Source: an uncultured Porphyromonadaceae bacterium (GTDB taxonomy: Bacteria; Bacteroidota; Bacteroidia; Bacteroidales; Muribaculaceae). From it: DNA of 17,795 nt. The DNA lies in contig CAMWOD010000002.1 of NCBI GenBank assembly GCA_947175715.1, positions 1-17,795 on the forward strand, written 5' to 3'. Under the pieces are notes generated by a model that saw nothing but the letters and a program-made list of their open reading frames with translations, searched no databases and was not told the origin of the DNA. Every line of letters starts with the position of its first letter. Position 1 is the stretch's first letter. This document shows positions 1 to 7,358 of this stretch, in pieces. The translations under genes and the position numbers were made by a program.

Positions 1-138
1 GCCGTAGCGTATGGCATTCTCGCGGTTGGTGGTGTTTACGTCAGCACCTGCGGGGCGCCATTTCCACACCAGGTATTCCGGCTCGTCGCATCGTATCATG
101 TTCATGATGCCGCCGGTTTTTGGTCCGAATATTCCCAT
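1..138 (-). CDS. SPFH-domain (YdjI / virion-core-like) protein, N-terminal fragment
   Basis: Only the first 46 codons are present and the rest lies beyond the left edge. The reading starts with ATG at 138 and gives MGIFGPKTGG, then a stretch with YLVWKWRP and TTNRENAIRYG. This resembles the start of bacterial SPFH proteins of the YdjI or 'virion core protein' type: a short MG(I/L)F opening, an acidic region, a W-x-W strand, then an N-R-E segment entering the SPFH fold. Such proteins are thought to scaffold membrane-associated complexes. It lies 40 bases downstream of the TerB-like/zinc-ribbon gene on the same strand, so the two are probably co-transcribed. Family assignment rests on the N-terminus only and is moderately sure. 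Confidence 0.6.
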   Translation of the reverse strand, partial: MGIFGPKTGGIMNMIRCDEPEYLVWKWRPAGADVNTTNRENAIRYG

Positions 139-178
139 ATATTGAGTTTATGTGTTATGTGTTTATTTGATTAGGTGG

Positions 179-1093
179 TCAGTCGTTCCATATCACGCGG
201 CCGGTGCGCTCTTTCTTGAGGAAGCCACTGGTCTCATACTTGAGCAGGCGTTTTTCGAGCAGCAGTTCTTGGATGCTCTGTAACGACTTAGGGTCATCGG
301 CAAGTAGCAGACGTGCCTTGTCCCAGCATTGGCGGCACTTGATTTTCCACGCCTTGCTCTCAGGGTCGATACCGCCGAGCCCGCTCTTTATATTGTTGGA
401 CGATGTGATGATGAACTCGTAGAGATCACCCTTGGTGTTGGGCACGGGGAAGTTGGTGATGCACGATGCGCGCTCTACGATGCGCTGCTGCGCCGAGAAT
501 GGGTTGATGCCGTATCGCGCCGAGATGCCATCGAGCTTGCTTTGCAGGCTCATTATCGAGTTATTGCCCTCGATGCCCATAAACTCAAAGCCGCACTCCG
601 AGCATATAGCTTCGAACGACTGCACGAATTTGCCGCACCCGGGGCATTTGCGCACCTGACCATGCTTGGCCGACTGAGCCGGCGATGCAATGGGTGGAGG
701 GGGAGGCATCGTGGGCATGGCGGGCATCGGTGAGATAGAAGCCTGCGGGGTAGGAGGGGGAGTGGGGATGGCCGATGTGGCAGCTGCGATATCCCTCTTG
801 CGCTCATACAGCATGGCCTCCAGCACCAAGTCGAGCTCGTCGGGGTCAACACCCTCCTCTTGTGCTTTGCGATGAAGCACCTGGCGCTCCTTGTCGGTGA
901 TCACGCCGTCGGCAAGAGCCGCATTGATGAGGCGTTCAAGCATTGGTGAGAATGGGGAGCCTCCACATGGAGTGACTTGCGGCGGTACAAGGGGTGGAGG
1001 TGTCGATGCGGTGAAATCGTTGATTTTGATTTCGTCATCGTCCTCGTTGAATATAGCGTTGATTTCGGCTGAAAACTTGTCAAAAAATCCCAT
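179..1093 (-). CDS. TerB-like domain and zinc-ribbon protein
   Basis: Predicted 304 residues from the ATG at 1093, which gives MGFFDKFSAE. An in-frame upstream ATG at 1135 adds a basic 14-residue leader that looks like leader sequence, so it was not chosen. In order: a short amphipathic N-terminus and acidic patch (1-27), a helical TerB-like segment (about 50-100, with ALADGVITDKE, an acidic helix-turn typical of TerB), a proline-rich linker (about 110-140), a zinc ribbon with C150-x2-C153 and C164-x2-C167, and a helical C-terminus. No signal peptide or membrane span is seen, so it is probably cytosolic. It precedes an SPFH gene. In Bacillus subtilis, zinc-ribbon proteins sit next to the SPFH protein YdjI in the pspA-ydjGHI membrane-stress operon, so a similar role is possible here, but that is inference. 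Confidence 0.65.
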   Translation of the reverse strand: MGFFDKFSAEINAIFNEDDDEIKINDFTASTPPPLVPPQVTPCGGSPFSPMLERLINAALADGVITDKERQVLHRKAQEEGVDPDELDLVLEAMLYERKRDIAAATSAIPTPPPTPQASISPMPAMPTMPPPPPIASPAQSAKHGQVRKCPGCGKFVQSFEAICSECGFEFMGIEGNNSIMSLQSKLDGISARYGINPFSAQQRIVERASCITNFPVPNTKGDLYEFIITSSNNIKSGLGGIDPESKAWKIKCRQCWDKARLLLADDPKSLQSIQELLLEKRLLKYETSGFLKKERTGRVIWND

Positions 1094-1164
1094 GATTTTC
1101 AATTTTCGAGAAGCTTTACCCAATCGTGGGGGCATTGTATTATGAATTGGCTTACAATATGACG

Positions 1165-1172
1165 CAAAGATA
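1165..1172 (-). promoter_or_regulatory. Candidate -7 box for the TerB-like/SPFH pair
   Basis: The minus strand reads TATCTTTG here, an exact match to the Bacteroides -7 consensus TAnnTTTG. It lies 71 bases upstream of the chosen ATG at 1093. No TTTG -33 element is seen at the expected spacing, so this rests on the -7 box and its position in a divergent intergenic region. Confidence 0.45.
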
Positions 1173-1187
1173 AGATGTTTGGCCGAT

Positions 1188-1222
1188 TTTGCTGCATATT
1201 TATCATAAAAATGGTAACTTTG
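1188..1222 (+). promoter_or_regulatory. Candidate promoter for the GH13 gene
   Basis: TTTG at 1188-1191 and TAACTTTG at 1215-1222 match the Bacteroides -33 and -7 elements. The 23-base gap is a few bases longer than usual. Transcription would begin near 1229, about 30 bases before the chosen ATG at 1259. That would put the alternative ATG at 1235 only about 6 bases into the transcript, which favours the downstream start. Confidence 0.5.
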
Positions 1223-1258
1223 TCACGCTAATCCATGCTAATCAATAATGTGTCATAT

Positions 1259-2659
1259 ATGAAGCGTTTTGCAGTATTTTCGGCGATAGCATCGATGATA
1301 GCATCGCTGTTTCAGGCCAACGCCGCGGCTCCCACTACGGTGAAGCATCCCGATTGGAGCCGTAATGCAGTAATCTATGAGGTGAATTTGCGACAATACA
1401 CCGACTCGGGAAAGGTGACCGATTTTGCCAAGGAGCTCCCACGGCTCAAGGAGCTTGGGGTCGACATACTGTGGTTCATGCCCATTCACCCCATCTCCGA
1501 GCTCAATCGCAAGGGTGAGCTTGGCAGCTACTACGCTGTGAAAGACTACAAGGCGTTTAATCCCGAATACGGTACCATCGACGAGTTTAAGCAAGTGGTC
1601 GAGCAGGCTCACAAGCTTGGTATGAAAGTGATACTCGACTGGGTGCCCAATCACACCGGGTGCGACAATCCCTGGGTGAAGAAGCACCCCGACTGGTATG
1701 CCAAGGATAAGGATGGCAAGATGTATGGCCCCTACGACTGGACCGACGTGTATAAACTCGACTACTCCAACCCCAAGATGCGCAAGGGTATGATCGACGC
1801 GCTGAAATTCTGGCTCACCGAAGTGGGCGTCGACGGTTATCGCTGCGATGTGGCCTCTGAGGTACCTGTAGACTTCTGGGATGAAGCCCGTGTGCAGCTC
1901 CAGCGAGTCAAGCCCGATCTGTTCATGCTCGCCGAGGCCAGTGAGCCCAAGCTGCAGGTCAACGCCTTCGACATGGGGTATAACTGGCCCATGAAGGACC
2001 TGTTCAGCGCCATTGCCGCCACCTCGGGCGAATACACATTCAGCAAGGATGGTGAGCCAATGCGCACATTCCCCGCCACCACTGCCGTTGCCATAGATAC
2101 GCTCCTGGCGAAGCAAGCCGCCGAATATCCGGCCGATACCTATCTGATGAACATGATAACCAACCACGACCTCAACTCGTGGGAGGGCACCGAGTTTGAC
2201 CGTCTGGGCAATCTCGCCGACGCATTTGCCGTGTTGAGCTACACATTGCCCGGTATGCCGCTGATATATACCGGCCAGGAGACCGGAATGAACCGCGCTT
2301 TCGAGTTTTTCGTAAAGGATAAAGCCCCGCAGTGGGAGCCGCGCAACGGATATTTCAACTTCTACAAGAAGCTCAATGCCTTAAAGCACGATCATAAAGC
2401 GCTCAACGCCGGTGCCCAGGGTGGAGAGATGCAACGCTTCCCCACCACCGACGACAATATCTACGTGTTTCAACGCACCGTCGACGACGACAACGTGCTG
2501 GTGATGGTAAACCTCGGTGAAGGTCCGGCCGTGGTGCCCGTTGACTACACCCAGGAGCAGCCATCGGTTGAAGGAATGATCAATTATTTCACTGGTAAGG
2601 AGGAAGCTCTCCCCTCGAGCCTTCAAAATGGAGAGTGGCGTATCTATGTCACAGAGTAA
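1259..2659 (+). CDS. Secreted GH13 alpha-amylase-family glycoside hydrolase
   Basis: Predicted 466 residues. The ATG at 1259 is preferred because it places a signal peptide at the very N-terminus (MKRFAVFSAI, hydrophobic to about residue 20, likely SPase I cut in the ANAAA region). No lipobox is present, so the enzyme should be periplasmic or secreted. All four GH13 regions are visible: region I D127-W-V-P-N-H132, region II G193-Y-R-C-D197 with the nucleophile D197, region III acid/base E226 in LAEASE, and region IV T301-N-H-D304 with the transition-state stabiliser D304. A beta-rich C-terminal domain follows from about residue 385. The substrate is probably starch- or glycogen-like alpha-glucan or maltooligosaccharides. 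No SusC/SusD, other glycosidase or SusR-type regulator is nearby, so it is not in a canonical utilisation locus. Its 3' end overlaps the LOG-family gene by 14 bases. The GH13 subfamily cannot be set by eye. Confidence 0.93.
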   Translation: MKRFAVFSAIASMIASLFQANAAAPTTVKHPDWSRNAVIYEVNLRQYTDSGKVTDFAKELPRLKELGVDILWFMPIHPISELNRKGELGSYYAVKDYKAFNPEYGTIDEFKQVVEQAHKLGMKVILDWVPNHTGCDNPWVKKHPDWYAKDKDGKMYGPYDWTDVYKLDYSNPKMRKGMIDALKFWLTEVGVDGYRCDVASEVPVDFWDEARVQLQRVKPDLFMLAEASEPKLQVNAFDMGYNWPMKDLFSAIAATSGEYTFSKDGEPMRTFPATTAVAIDTLLAKQAAEYPADTYLMNMITNHDLNSWEGTEFDRLGNLADAFAVLSYTLPGMPLIYTGQETGMNRAFEFFVKDKAPQWEPRNGYFNFYKKLNALKHDHKALNAGAQGGEMQRFPTTDDNIYVFQRTVDDDNVLVMVNLGEGPAVVPVDYTQEQPSVEGMINYFTGKEEALPSSLQNGEWRIYVTE

Positions 2660-3233
2660 TCCAAAAGGAATCACCGTATACTGCGCGTCGAGCACCCACG
2701 CAGGCGAGCGTCTTATGGCCACAGCACGCCACCTTGGCGAGTTGATAGCCCGCAGCGGCCACCCCGTGATTACCGGAGCAGGCAACATGGGACTGATGGC
2801 GGCGGTCAACGATGGCGCGATTGCAGCCGGTGGCACCACCATCGGAGTGATACCCCGCTTCATGGTAGAGCGCGGGTGGCATCACAGCGGCCTTACACGG
2901 CTTGAGGTGGTCGACGACATGCACCGCCGCAAAGAGATGATGGCCTCGCTGGCCATGGGAGTGATAGCGCTTCCAGGCGGATTTGGCACGCTTGAGGAGC
3001 TGCTCGAGATCATCACTTGGCGTCAACTCGGGCTATATAGTGGCAACATCGTGATACTCAGCGTTGACGGGTATTACGACCGACTGCTTGATATGTTTGA
3101 GCACGGTGTGTCGAGCGGCATTATCAACCGCGACCACGCAAGTGCGCTGTTTACTGTAGCCACCACACCAGAGGAGGCTGTAAAGCAAGCACTTGCCGAG
3201 CCATCACCATTTAATCTGTCACCAAAATTCTGA
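2646..3233 (+). CDS. LOG-family nucleoside 5'-monophosphate phosphoribohydrolase
   Basis: Predicted 195 residues from the ATG at 2646, giving MSQSNPKGITVYCASST, a typical TIGR00730/LOG N-terminus. The ATG at 2628 would add six residues and cannot be excluded. Visible family motifs are the nucleotide-binding loop GAGNMGLM (44-51), R95-K96, and the signature PGGFGTLEE at 110-118 carrying the catalytic glutamate. LOG enzymes cleave cytokinin riboside 5'-monophosphates, and many bacterial members hydrolyse AMP-type nucleotides to free base and ribose 5-phosphate. Older databases call them 'lysine decarboxylase', which is misleading. It is cytosolic and probably translationally coupled to the GH13 gene through the 14-base overlap. 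The physiological substrate here is unknown. Confidence 0.9.
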   Translation: MSQSNPKGITVYCASSTHAGERLMATARHLGELIARSGHPVITGAGNMGLMAAVNDGAIAAGGTTIGVIPRFMVERGWHHSGLTRLEVVDDMHRRKEMMASLAMGVIALPGGFGTLEELLEIITWRQLGLYSGNIVILSVDGYYDRLLDMFEHGVSSGIINRDHASALFTVATTPEEAVKQALAEPSPFNLSPKF

Positions 3234-3236
3234 GCG

Positions 3237-4073
3237 ATGCCCACAGCCGCAGTCAACGACACATTGCCTTACCGCTATCCTGTGGTAGCCCCGTGGGAGA
3301 AGAGCCGAATCGACGACGCTCAGCTCACAGCGGCCGATAGCGCCGCCTATTCAGCCCCATACGTGAGCTACACCCAGGGCATAGAGCCAACGCCCCGCAG
3401 CGAGCGCATAGCCAACGATTCGGGAGTGCTGGTGCTGTTGACGGCCACACTGCTGCTTGTGGCTTTCAATTTCAAGCACTGCTATCGCCTGTTTAAGGTG
3501 CTGGGCCAGGAACTGGTGTCGGTGCGTCGTCGCAACAACGTGTTTGACGACACTACTACCAACGAGACCCGCGTGCTCATCGTGCTGCTGTTGCAGCTGT
3601 GGGTGTGCGAGGGGTTGATAGGCTACACATGGCTCACCCGCGAGGGTTACCTGATAGGTGGAGCCCAGCTGCTGTCGGTGGGCATGATGGTGGGCGTGGC
3701 CATGCTGTTTTTCATATTTCAGCTCATGGCCTACCGCGTCGTTGGGTATGTGTTTACCGATCATGTGGGAGCCGTGCAATGGGTCAAGGGTTACGATGCG
3801 TCGCAGGCTTTCTTGGGTATCACGCTACTTGTACCGGCGCTTGTGACGCTGTTTTACCCCATGTGGCTCACGCCGATGTTGTGGCTTGCGTTCGGGTTGT
3901 ATGTACTGGCACGTATACTGTTCATAATTAAGGGATTTAGAATTTTTTACGAGAATTTTGGCTCGTTGTTTTATTTTATTTTGTATCTTTGCGCCCTGGA
4001 AATCACACCCGTGGTCCTGTTCGTTCTTGGCTCGATGGAGTTGAGCCGCTATTTCCCTAACCCCGCTTTTTAA
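3237..4073 (+). CDS. DUF4271 multi-span membrane protein
   Basis: Predicted 278 residues, beginning three bases after the LOG-family stop. The first 60 residues are hydrophilic. About six hydrophobic spans follow: roughly 63-79, 112-131, 143-166, 191-208, 210-232 and 244-266. The pattern, length and position directly upstream of hemD match the Bacteroidota-specific DUF4271 family, whose function is not known. The last span is encoded by a strikingly AT-rich stretch (about 3925-3990) inside an otherwise GC-rich gene, and that stretch contains an exact promoter -7 box (see the separate entry). No catalytic motif is recognised. Confidence 0.8.
   Translation: MPTAAVNDTLPYRYPVVAPWEKSRIDDAQLTAADSAAYSAPYVSYTQGIEPTPRSERIANDSGVLVLLTATLLLVAFNFKHCYRLFKVLGQELVSVRRRNNVFDDTTTNETRVLIVLLLQLWVCEGLIGYTWLTREGYLIGGAQLLSVGMMVGVAMLFFIFQLMAYRVVGYVFTDHVGAVQWVKGYDASQAFLGITLLVPALVTLFYPMWLTPMLWLAFGLYVLARILFIIKGFRIFYENFGSLFYFILYLCALEITPVVLFVLGSMELSRYFPNPAF
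3957..3991 (+). promoter_or_regulatory. Candidate internal promoter for hemD-rnpA-yidD
   Basis: Inside the end of the DUF4271 gene, TTTG (3957-3960) is followed after 23 bases by TATCTTTG (3984-3991), an exact TAnnTTTG -7 box, in a T-rich tract. Transcription would start near 3998, about 100 bases before the hemD GTG. The spacing is slightly long for a Bacteroides promoter. Confidence 0.5.
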
Positions 4074-4096
4074 ACAAGCTCAAAAACGCACAAGCC

Positions 4097-4837
4097 GTGA
4101 AGTTCAAGAAGATATTAGTTTCTCAGCCTAAACCTTCGTCGGAAAAATCCCCTTACTATGAGATAGCTGAAAAATACGATGTAGAGATCGTGTTTCGCCC
4201 CTTTATCAAGGTTGAAGGCCTGACATCTAAAGAATTTCGACAGTCTAAGATTGATATATCAGAATTTACAGCTATTATATTCACCGCCCGCACGGCGGTT
4301 GACCACTTCTTCCGCCTGTGCCAGGAGTTGCGCATAAGCATTCCCGACACCATGAAATATTTCTGCACCACCGAGTCGATAGCGCTCTATCTGCAGAAAT
4401 ACATAGTGTACAGAAAGCGCAAGATATTCCACGGCTCTACCGGCAAGCTCGACGACCTGCTCCCATTCTTCAAGAAGCACGACAAAGACCGCTACCTATA
4501 TGCGGTGAGCGACGTACACAAGGATGATACCTCGGTGCTCGACCATGCCGGCATCAACTACACCAAGGCGGTGATGTATCGCACGGTGAGCAATGATTTC
4601 GGCCCCGATGAGAAGTTTGATTATGACATGCTCATATTCTTCAGCCCCTCGGGTATCGCATCGCTTAAAAAGAATTTCCCTGATTTCGAGCAGGGCGATA
4701 TAGCCATCGGCACATTTGGCGCATCGACCGCCCAGGCTGTGCGCGATGCAGGGCTGCGTCTCGACATCGAGGCGCCATCGCCCGCTACCCCCTCGATGAC
4801 CGCTGCGCTTGAGCAATTTCTCGCCAACAATAAATAA
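4097..4837 (+). CDS. hemD: Uroporphyrinogen-III synthase
   Basis: Predicted 246 residues starting at a GTG (4097), with no better ATG nearby. The N-terminus KKILVSQPKPSSEKSPYYE and the core (FTARTAVDHFF, YLYAVSDVHKDD, the FFSPSGIASLKKNFP segment, and an ending near IGTFGASTAQAVRDAG) match the two-lobed HemD fold and its conserved S-P-S-G turn. The enzyme closes hydroxymethylbilane with D-ring inversion to give uroporphyrinogen III in the tetrapyrrole pathway, in the cytosol. Position after DUF4271 and before rnpA is the usual Bacteroidota context. HemD sequences diverge fast, so the assignment leans on context as well as motifs. Confidence 0.85.
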   Translation: MKFKKILVSQPKPSSEKSPYYEIAEKYDVEIVFRPFIKVEGLTSKEFRQSKIDISEFTAIIFTARTAVDHFFRLCQELRISIPDTMKYFCTTESIALYLQKYIVYRKRKIFHGSTGKLDDLLPFFKKHDKDRYLYAVSDVHKDDTSVLDHAGINYTKAVMYRTVSNDFGPDEKFDYDMLIFFSPSGIASLKKNFPDFEQGDIAIGTFGASTAQAVRDAGLRLDIEAPSPATPSMTAALEQFLANNK

Positions 4838-4846
4838 GCACTACAG

Positions 4847-5251
4847 GTGTTGACCCTCGGCAAGCAATACAAGCTGTGCTCCGACACGGCGATAGATATG
4901 CTGTTTCGCGGCATCAATGGCTCCGAGGCTTCACTGTGCTACCCGCTGCGCGGTGTGTGGCGCACCGACACTCAGCGCCGCGACGGCTCTACCGACATAA
5001 AAATGCTGATTTCGGTGCCCAAGCGCAGAATACGCCATGCGGTCGACCGTGTGCGTCTGCGTCGCCGAATCCGAGAGGCGTTCCGACTCAATTTTCGTGA
5101 TTTTCAGGCACTTCAAGGTCGCAGTATCGACTTAGCGTTGATCTATATAGCCGACAGTGATGTCGACTATGCACGCATTGCCAAGAGCCTCAGGCGATTG
5201 CTTGAACGCATCAGCGACACCCTCAATCAGCCATCGTCATGCGAGGCGTGA
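4847..5251 (+). CDS. rnpA: Ribonuclease P protein component
   Basis: Predicted 134 residues. The start is GTG at 4847 or TTG at 4850, as no ATG fits the conserved N-terminus [12 protein letters not shown]. RnpA is the basic protein subunit that helps the RNase P RNA bind pre-tRNA leaders during 5' maturation. Visible features are the strand ending in ISVPKRR (about 55-61) and the arginine-rich helix [13 protein letters not shown] (68-80), where the usual R-N-R signature reads R-V-R. The gene follows hemD by nine bases and overlaps yidD by 13 bases. In many other bacteria rnpA instead follows rpmH, so this order supports a Bacteroidota origin. Confidence 0.92.
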   Translation: MLTLGKQYKLCSDTAIDMLFRGINGSEASLCYPLRGVWRTDTQRRDGSTDIKMLISVPKRRIRHAVDRVRLRRRIREAFRLNFRDFQALQGRSIDLALIYIADSDVDYARIAKSLRRLLERISDTLNQPSSCEA

Positions 5252-5481
5252 GCAGGGTAGTGGGCCGCTGTGTGAGCAGCGTGCTGATTTTGCCGATACG
5301 ATTTTACCAGCAGTGCATATCCCCCATGCTTCCTGGGGCATGCCGTTTTACCCCCACATGCAGTCAATATGCCATCGAGGCTTTGCGCAAGCATGGGCCG
5401 CTGCGTGGCTTATGGCTCGCCATAAGGCGTATATCGCGATGCCATCCGTGGGGTGGTTCGGGCTACGACCCGGTGCCTTGA
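5239..5481 (+). CDS. yidD: Membrane protein insertion efficiency factor YidD
   Basis: Predicted 80 residues with the family signature almost complete: [16 protein letters not shown], then [12 protein letters not shown], and near the end [13 protein letters not shown]. The three conserved cysteines and the GxGYDPVP ending are typical. YidD is a small amphipathic inner-membrane-associated protein thought to assist YidC-dependent insertion. The ATG at 5239 overlaps the rnpA end by 13 bases, suggesting coupled translation. Its stop lies 19 bases inside the 3' end of the opposing TatD-family gene, so the two transcripts converge. Confidence 0.95.
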   Translation: MRGVSRVVGRCVSSVLILPIRFYQQCISPMLPGACRFTPTCSQYAIEALRKHGPLRGLWLAIRRISRCHPWGGSGYDPVP

Positions 5482-6044
5482 CGAGCTGCGAGGATGCGGT
5501 GGGCTATCTCTGAGATAGGGAGCGATGACTCGTCGGTCTCGAAATGGAGTCGGTCAGCAGGTATTATGGCCGCCGTGGCGGCGTTGAAATGCTCACCCAG
5601 TGACAGGTCGAATCCGTTGTCGAGCAGTTGTCGAGCCAGCTCGGGTTTGCTTCTAAATCCGTGAATTATCCACTTTTGTGAGGGGTTGATGCGCTGCCTC
5701 AGTTGGATGATTTCGTTGAAAGCCTTCACAACATGCAGTATTAGCGGCAACTCCAGTTGCTCGCTCAATTTTATATGCTCGCTGAGCACATCAAGCTGTG
5801 TGGCCATGTCAGCTCCACGGAGCCGGTCAATACCGGCCTCGCCTATCGCCACCACTTCGGGTTGTAGAGCGGCGGCGTGGAGCTGCTCGCGCCACCCAGC
5901 TGGTAGCTTGTCGGTGTGCCAGGGGTGTATACCCACCGAATAGCGGTGGCCGGGCAATAAGGTATCTTCCGGCTGTACCGATATTATTGCAGGATATGGG
6001 GCGTCGAGTCTATGGGTGTGGCAGTCTACCGGGCCGGTGGTCAC
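5463..6044 (-). CDS. TatD-family metal-dependent hydrolase (short form)
   Basis: Predicted 193 residues from a GTG at 6044, four bases after the upp stop. Metal-binding positions of the TatD amidohydrolase fold are visible: H9-x-H11 in DCHTHR, E69 in IGEAGID, H104 in LILHVVKA, H128 in WIIHGFR and D171 in FETDES. Family members act as Mg-dependent DNases or other hydrolases in the cytosol. It is much shorter than the roughly 260-residue E. coli TatD and ends soon after the catalytic aspartate, which is common for the short Bacteroidota branch. Upstream it is tightly linked to upp. Downstream it overlaps yidD tail-to-tail by 19 bases. The exact substrate is not known. Confidence 0.85.
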   Translation of the reverse strand: MTTGPVDCHTHRLDAPYPAIISVQPEDTLLPGHRYSVGIHPWHTDKLPAGWREQLHAAALQPEVVAIGEAGIDRLRGADMATQLDVLSEHIKLSEQLELPLILHVVKAFNEIIQLRQRINPSQKWIIHGFRSKPELARQLLDNGFDLSLGEHFNAATAAIIPADRLHFETDESSLPISEIAHRILAARQGTGS

Positions 6045-6048
6045 GTCG

Positions 6049-6702
6049 CTACTCTTTGATGCCGTAAGCCAGATCGCCGGCGTCGCCGAGACCGGGCACT
6101 ATGTAGGAGTGGGCGTTGATTTCAGCGTCGATTGCGCCTACCCACAGGGTGGTGCGGTCGGCGGGGAATGTGCGGGCTATGTAGTCGACTGCGGTTTGTG
6201 AGGCTATCACCGAGGCCACATGGATGTGGGCGGGGGTGCCCTTGGTGAGCAGAGCGCGGTAGCTCAGCTCCATCGATGCGCCGGTGGCGAGCATCGGGTC
6301 GGCCAGGATGAGCACCTTGCCGTCGAGACGCGGTGATGCGAGGTATTCGATAAATACGTCGAAATTCTCCTTCTCTTTATATTTACGATAAGCCGAGACG
6401 AAGGCGTTTTGTGCGCGGTCGAAGTAGTTGAGAAATCCCTGATGGAAGGGGATGCCGGCGCGGAATATGGTGCCCAGCACCAGCTGGTCGGCTATCGTCT
6501 GACACTTTGCTGTAGCAAGGGGAGTAGTGATCTCCTCGGTGCGGTAGTTGAGGGTACGGCTTATTTCATAGGCCATGATCTCGCCGATGCGCTCGAGGTT
6601 GCGTCGGAAACGGAGAGGATCGTGCTGTACGTTGACGTCGCGCAGCTCCATCATAAATTGGCTTACGAGCGAGGGGGTGTCGGCAAAGTTAACTATTTTC
6701 AT
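6049..6702 (-). CDS. upp: Uracil phosphoribosyltransferase
   Basis: Predicted 217 residues, close to the usual length of about 210. The PRPP-binding loop appears at about 130-142 (VLILADPMLATGAS) and the uracil-binding segment near the C-terminus at 200-213 (YIVPGLGDAGDLAYG). The enzyme converts uracil and PRPP to UMP in pyrimidine salvage, in the cytosol. The ATG at 6702 lies about 20 bases downstream of the predicted transcription start (see promoter). The short TatD-family gene follows after four bases, so the two likely share a transcript. Confidence 0.95.
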   Translation of the reverse strand: MKIVNFADTPSLVSQFMMELRDVNVQHDPLRFRRNLERIGEIMAYEISRTLNYRTEEITTPLATAKCQTIADQLVLGTIFRAGIPFHQGFLNYFDRAQNAFVSAYRKYKEKENFDVFIEYLASPRLDGKVLILADPMLATGASMELSYRALLTKGTPAHIHVASVIASQTAVDYIARTFPADRTTLWVGAIDAEINAHSYIVPGLGDAGDLAYGIKE

Positions 6703-6728
6703 GGTTATGTTCTTTTAGTATTCTGTGG

Positions 6729-6760
6729 CAAAATTAGGGGAAATATTTCAACTCAGCAAG
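6729..6760 (-). promoter_or_regulatory. Promoter of upp
   Basis: On the minus strand CTTG (6760-6757) is followed after 20 bases by TAATTTTG (6736-6729), a good fit to the Bacteroides -33/-7 arrangement with normal spacing. The start would be near 6722, giving a leader of about 20 bases before the upp ATG. The -33 part overlaps the last codons of the upstream 157-residue gene. Confidence 0.6.
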
Positions 6761-7221
6761 AGTGGTCGCGAAGCTCTGAATCCGGGATGGTTGTTGATTG
6801 TGAGTGTGGCGATGCGCGATATTGACTCGCTCTTGTATACCACGTGGTAGCGCTCGGCACCCATCATGTCGAGGGTGGCCATAGCTGTGTCGGCCATTCC
6901 ATCCCACGTGCTTCCCTCCACAAGGCGCTCATTGATAGTGAGATCAAAGCCGATCAGTGTAATGGCGAGGTTCACCATGCCTGAGGTGCGCACCCCCTGG
7001 ACTCCGCGGCGTATCAGAGTCACCGATCCATCGTCGCGACATTCCACCTCGATTGAGGGCGCTGCCTGGTCATCACCCGTGGCTATCACGCTGGCCTCAA
7101 CAAAAAATTGTCGTGCCTCCCCTCGCTTCGTCGGAATTGCCATGAATCCGACCACGAGAGCTGCCACGACGGTAGCAATTACAAAAAACTCGGTGGTATG
7201 GAAAAATGCCGTATCAATCAT
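6748..7221 (-). CDS. Hypothetical membrane-anchored protein, 157 residues
   Basis: I do not recognise this family. The protein has a short N-terminus, one hydrophobic span at about residues 12-29 (FFVIATVVAALVVGFMAI), then a mixed alpha/beta soluble part with a T-rich stretch (ESISRIATLTINN) near the end. There is no lipobox or clear signal-peptidase site, so it is probably held by an uncleaved N-terminal anchor. Its ATG overlaps the stop of the 46-residue gene upstream (ATGA), so the two are probably translationally coupled. Its 3' end overlaps the upp promoter region. The GC-rich codon use matches the neighbours, which supports a real gene. Confidence 0.6.
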   Translation of the reverse strand: MIDTAFFHTTEFFVIATVVAALVVGFMAIPTKRGEARQFFVEASVIATGDDQAAPSIEVECRDDGSVTLIRRGVQGVRTSGMVNLAITLIGFDLTINERLVEGSTWDGMADTAMATLDMMGAERYHVVYKSESISRIATLTINNHPGFRASRPLLLS

Positions 7222-7358
7222 TGGTTATGGCGATTGGCACGCTGTAGGCTCATGCGTAGGCGGCAACGCTGCATTTTAGAGCCAAGCCATGCTGCCGATG
7301 AGGTGAGGGCTACAAGAATGGTCCAGTTGAGCAGGGTGAGGAGGGTAGGAGCTTCCAT
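7218..7358 (-). CDS. Small single-span membrane protein, 46 residues
   Basis: An ATG at 7358 opens 46 codons ending in TGA at 7218-7220. The product begins MEAPTLLTLLNWTILVAL, has one hydrophobic span at about 5-26, and ends in a strongly basic tail (KMQRCRLRM, then QRANRHN), the expected orientation for a protein with its C-terminus in the cytoplasm. The stop overlaps the next start as ATGA, a classic coupling arrangement. No family is recognised. The coupling, hydrophobic core and positive-inside tail make it more than a chance reading, but no homology has been checked. Confidence 0.55.
   Translation of the reverse strand: MEAPTLLTLLNWTILVALTSSAAWLGSKMQRCRLRMSLQRANRHNQ

Noticed and set aside
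329..733. Plus-strand open frame of 134 codons opposite the TerB-like gene
   Set aside because: The minus frame holds the TerB-like segment and zinc ribbon with paired CxxC motifs. The plus frame shows no domain.
1253..2167. Long open frame of 304 codons on the minus strand opposite the GH13 gene
   Set aside because: It is the mirror of a gene with intact catalytic motifs, has no recognisable domain, and its composition (rich in H, G, V) is typical of an antisense shadow in GC-rich DNA.
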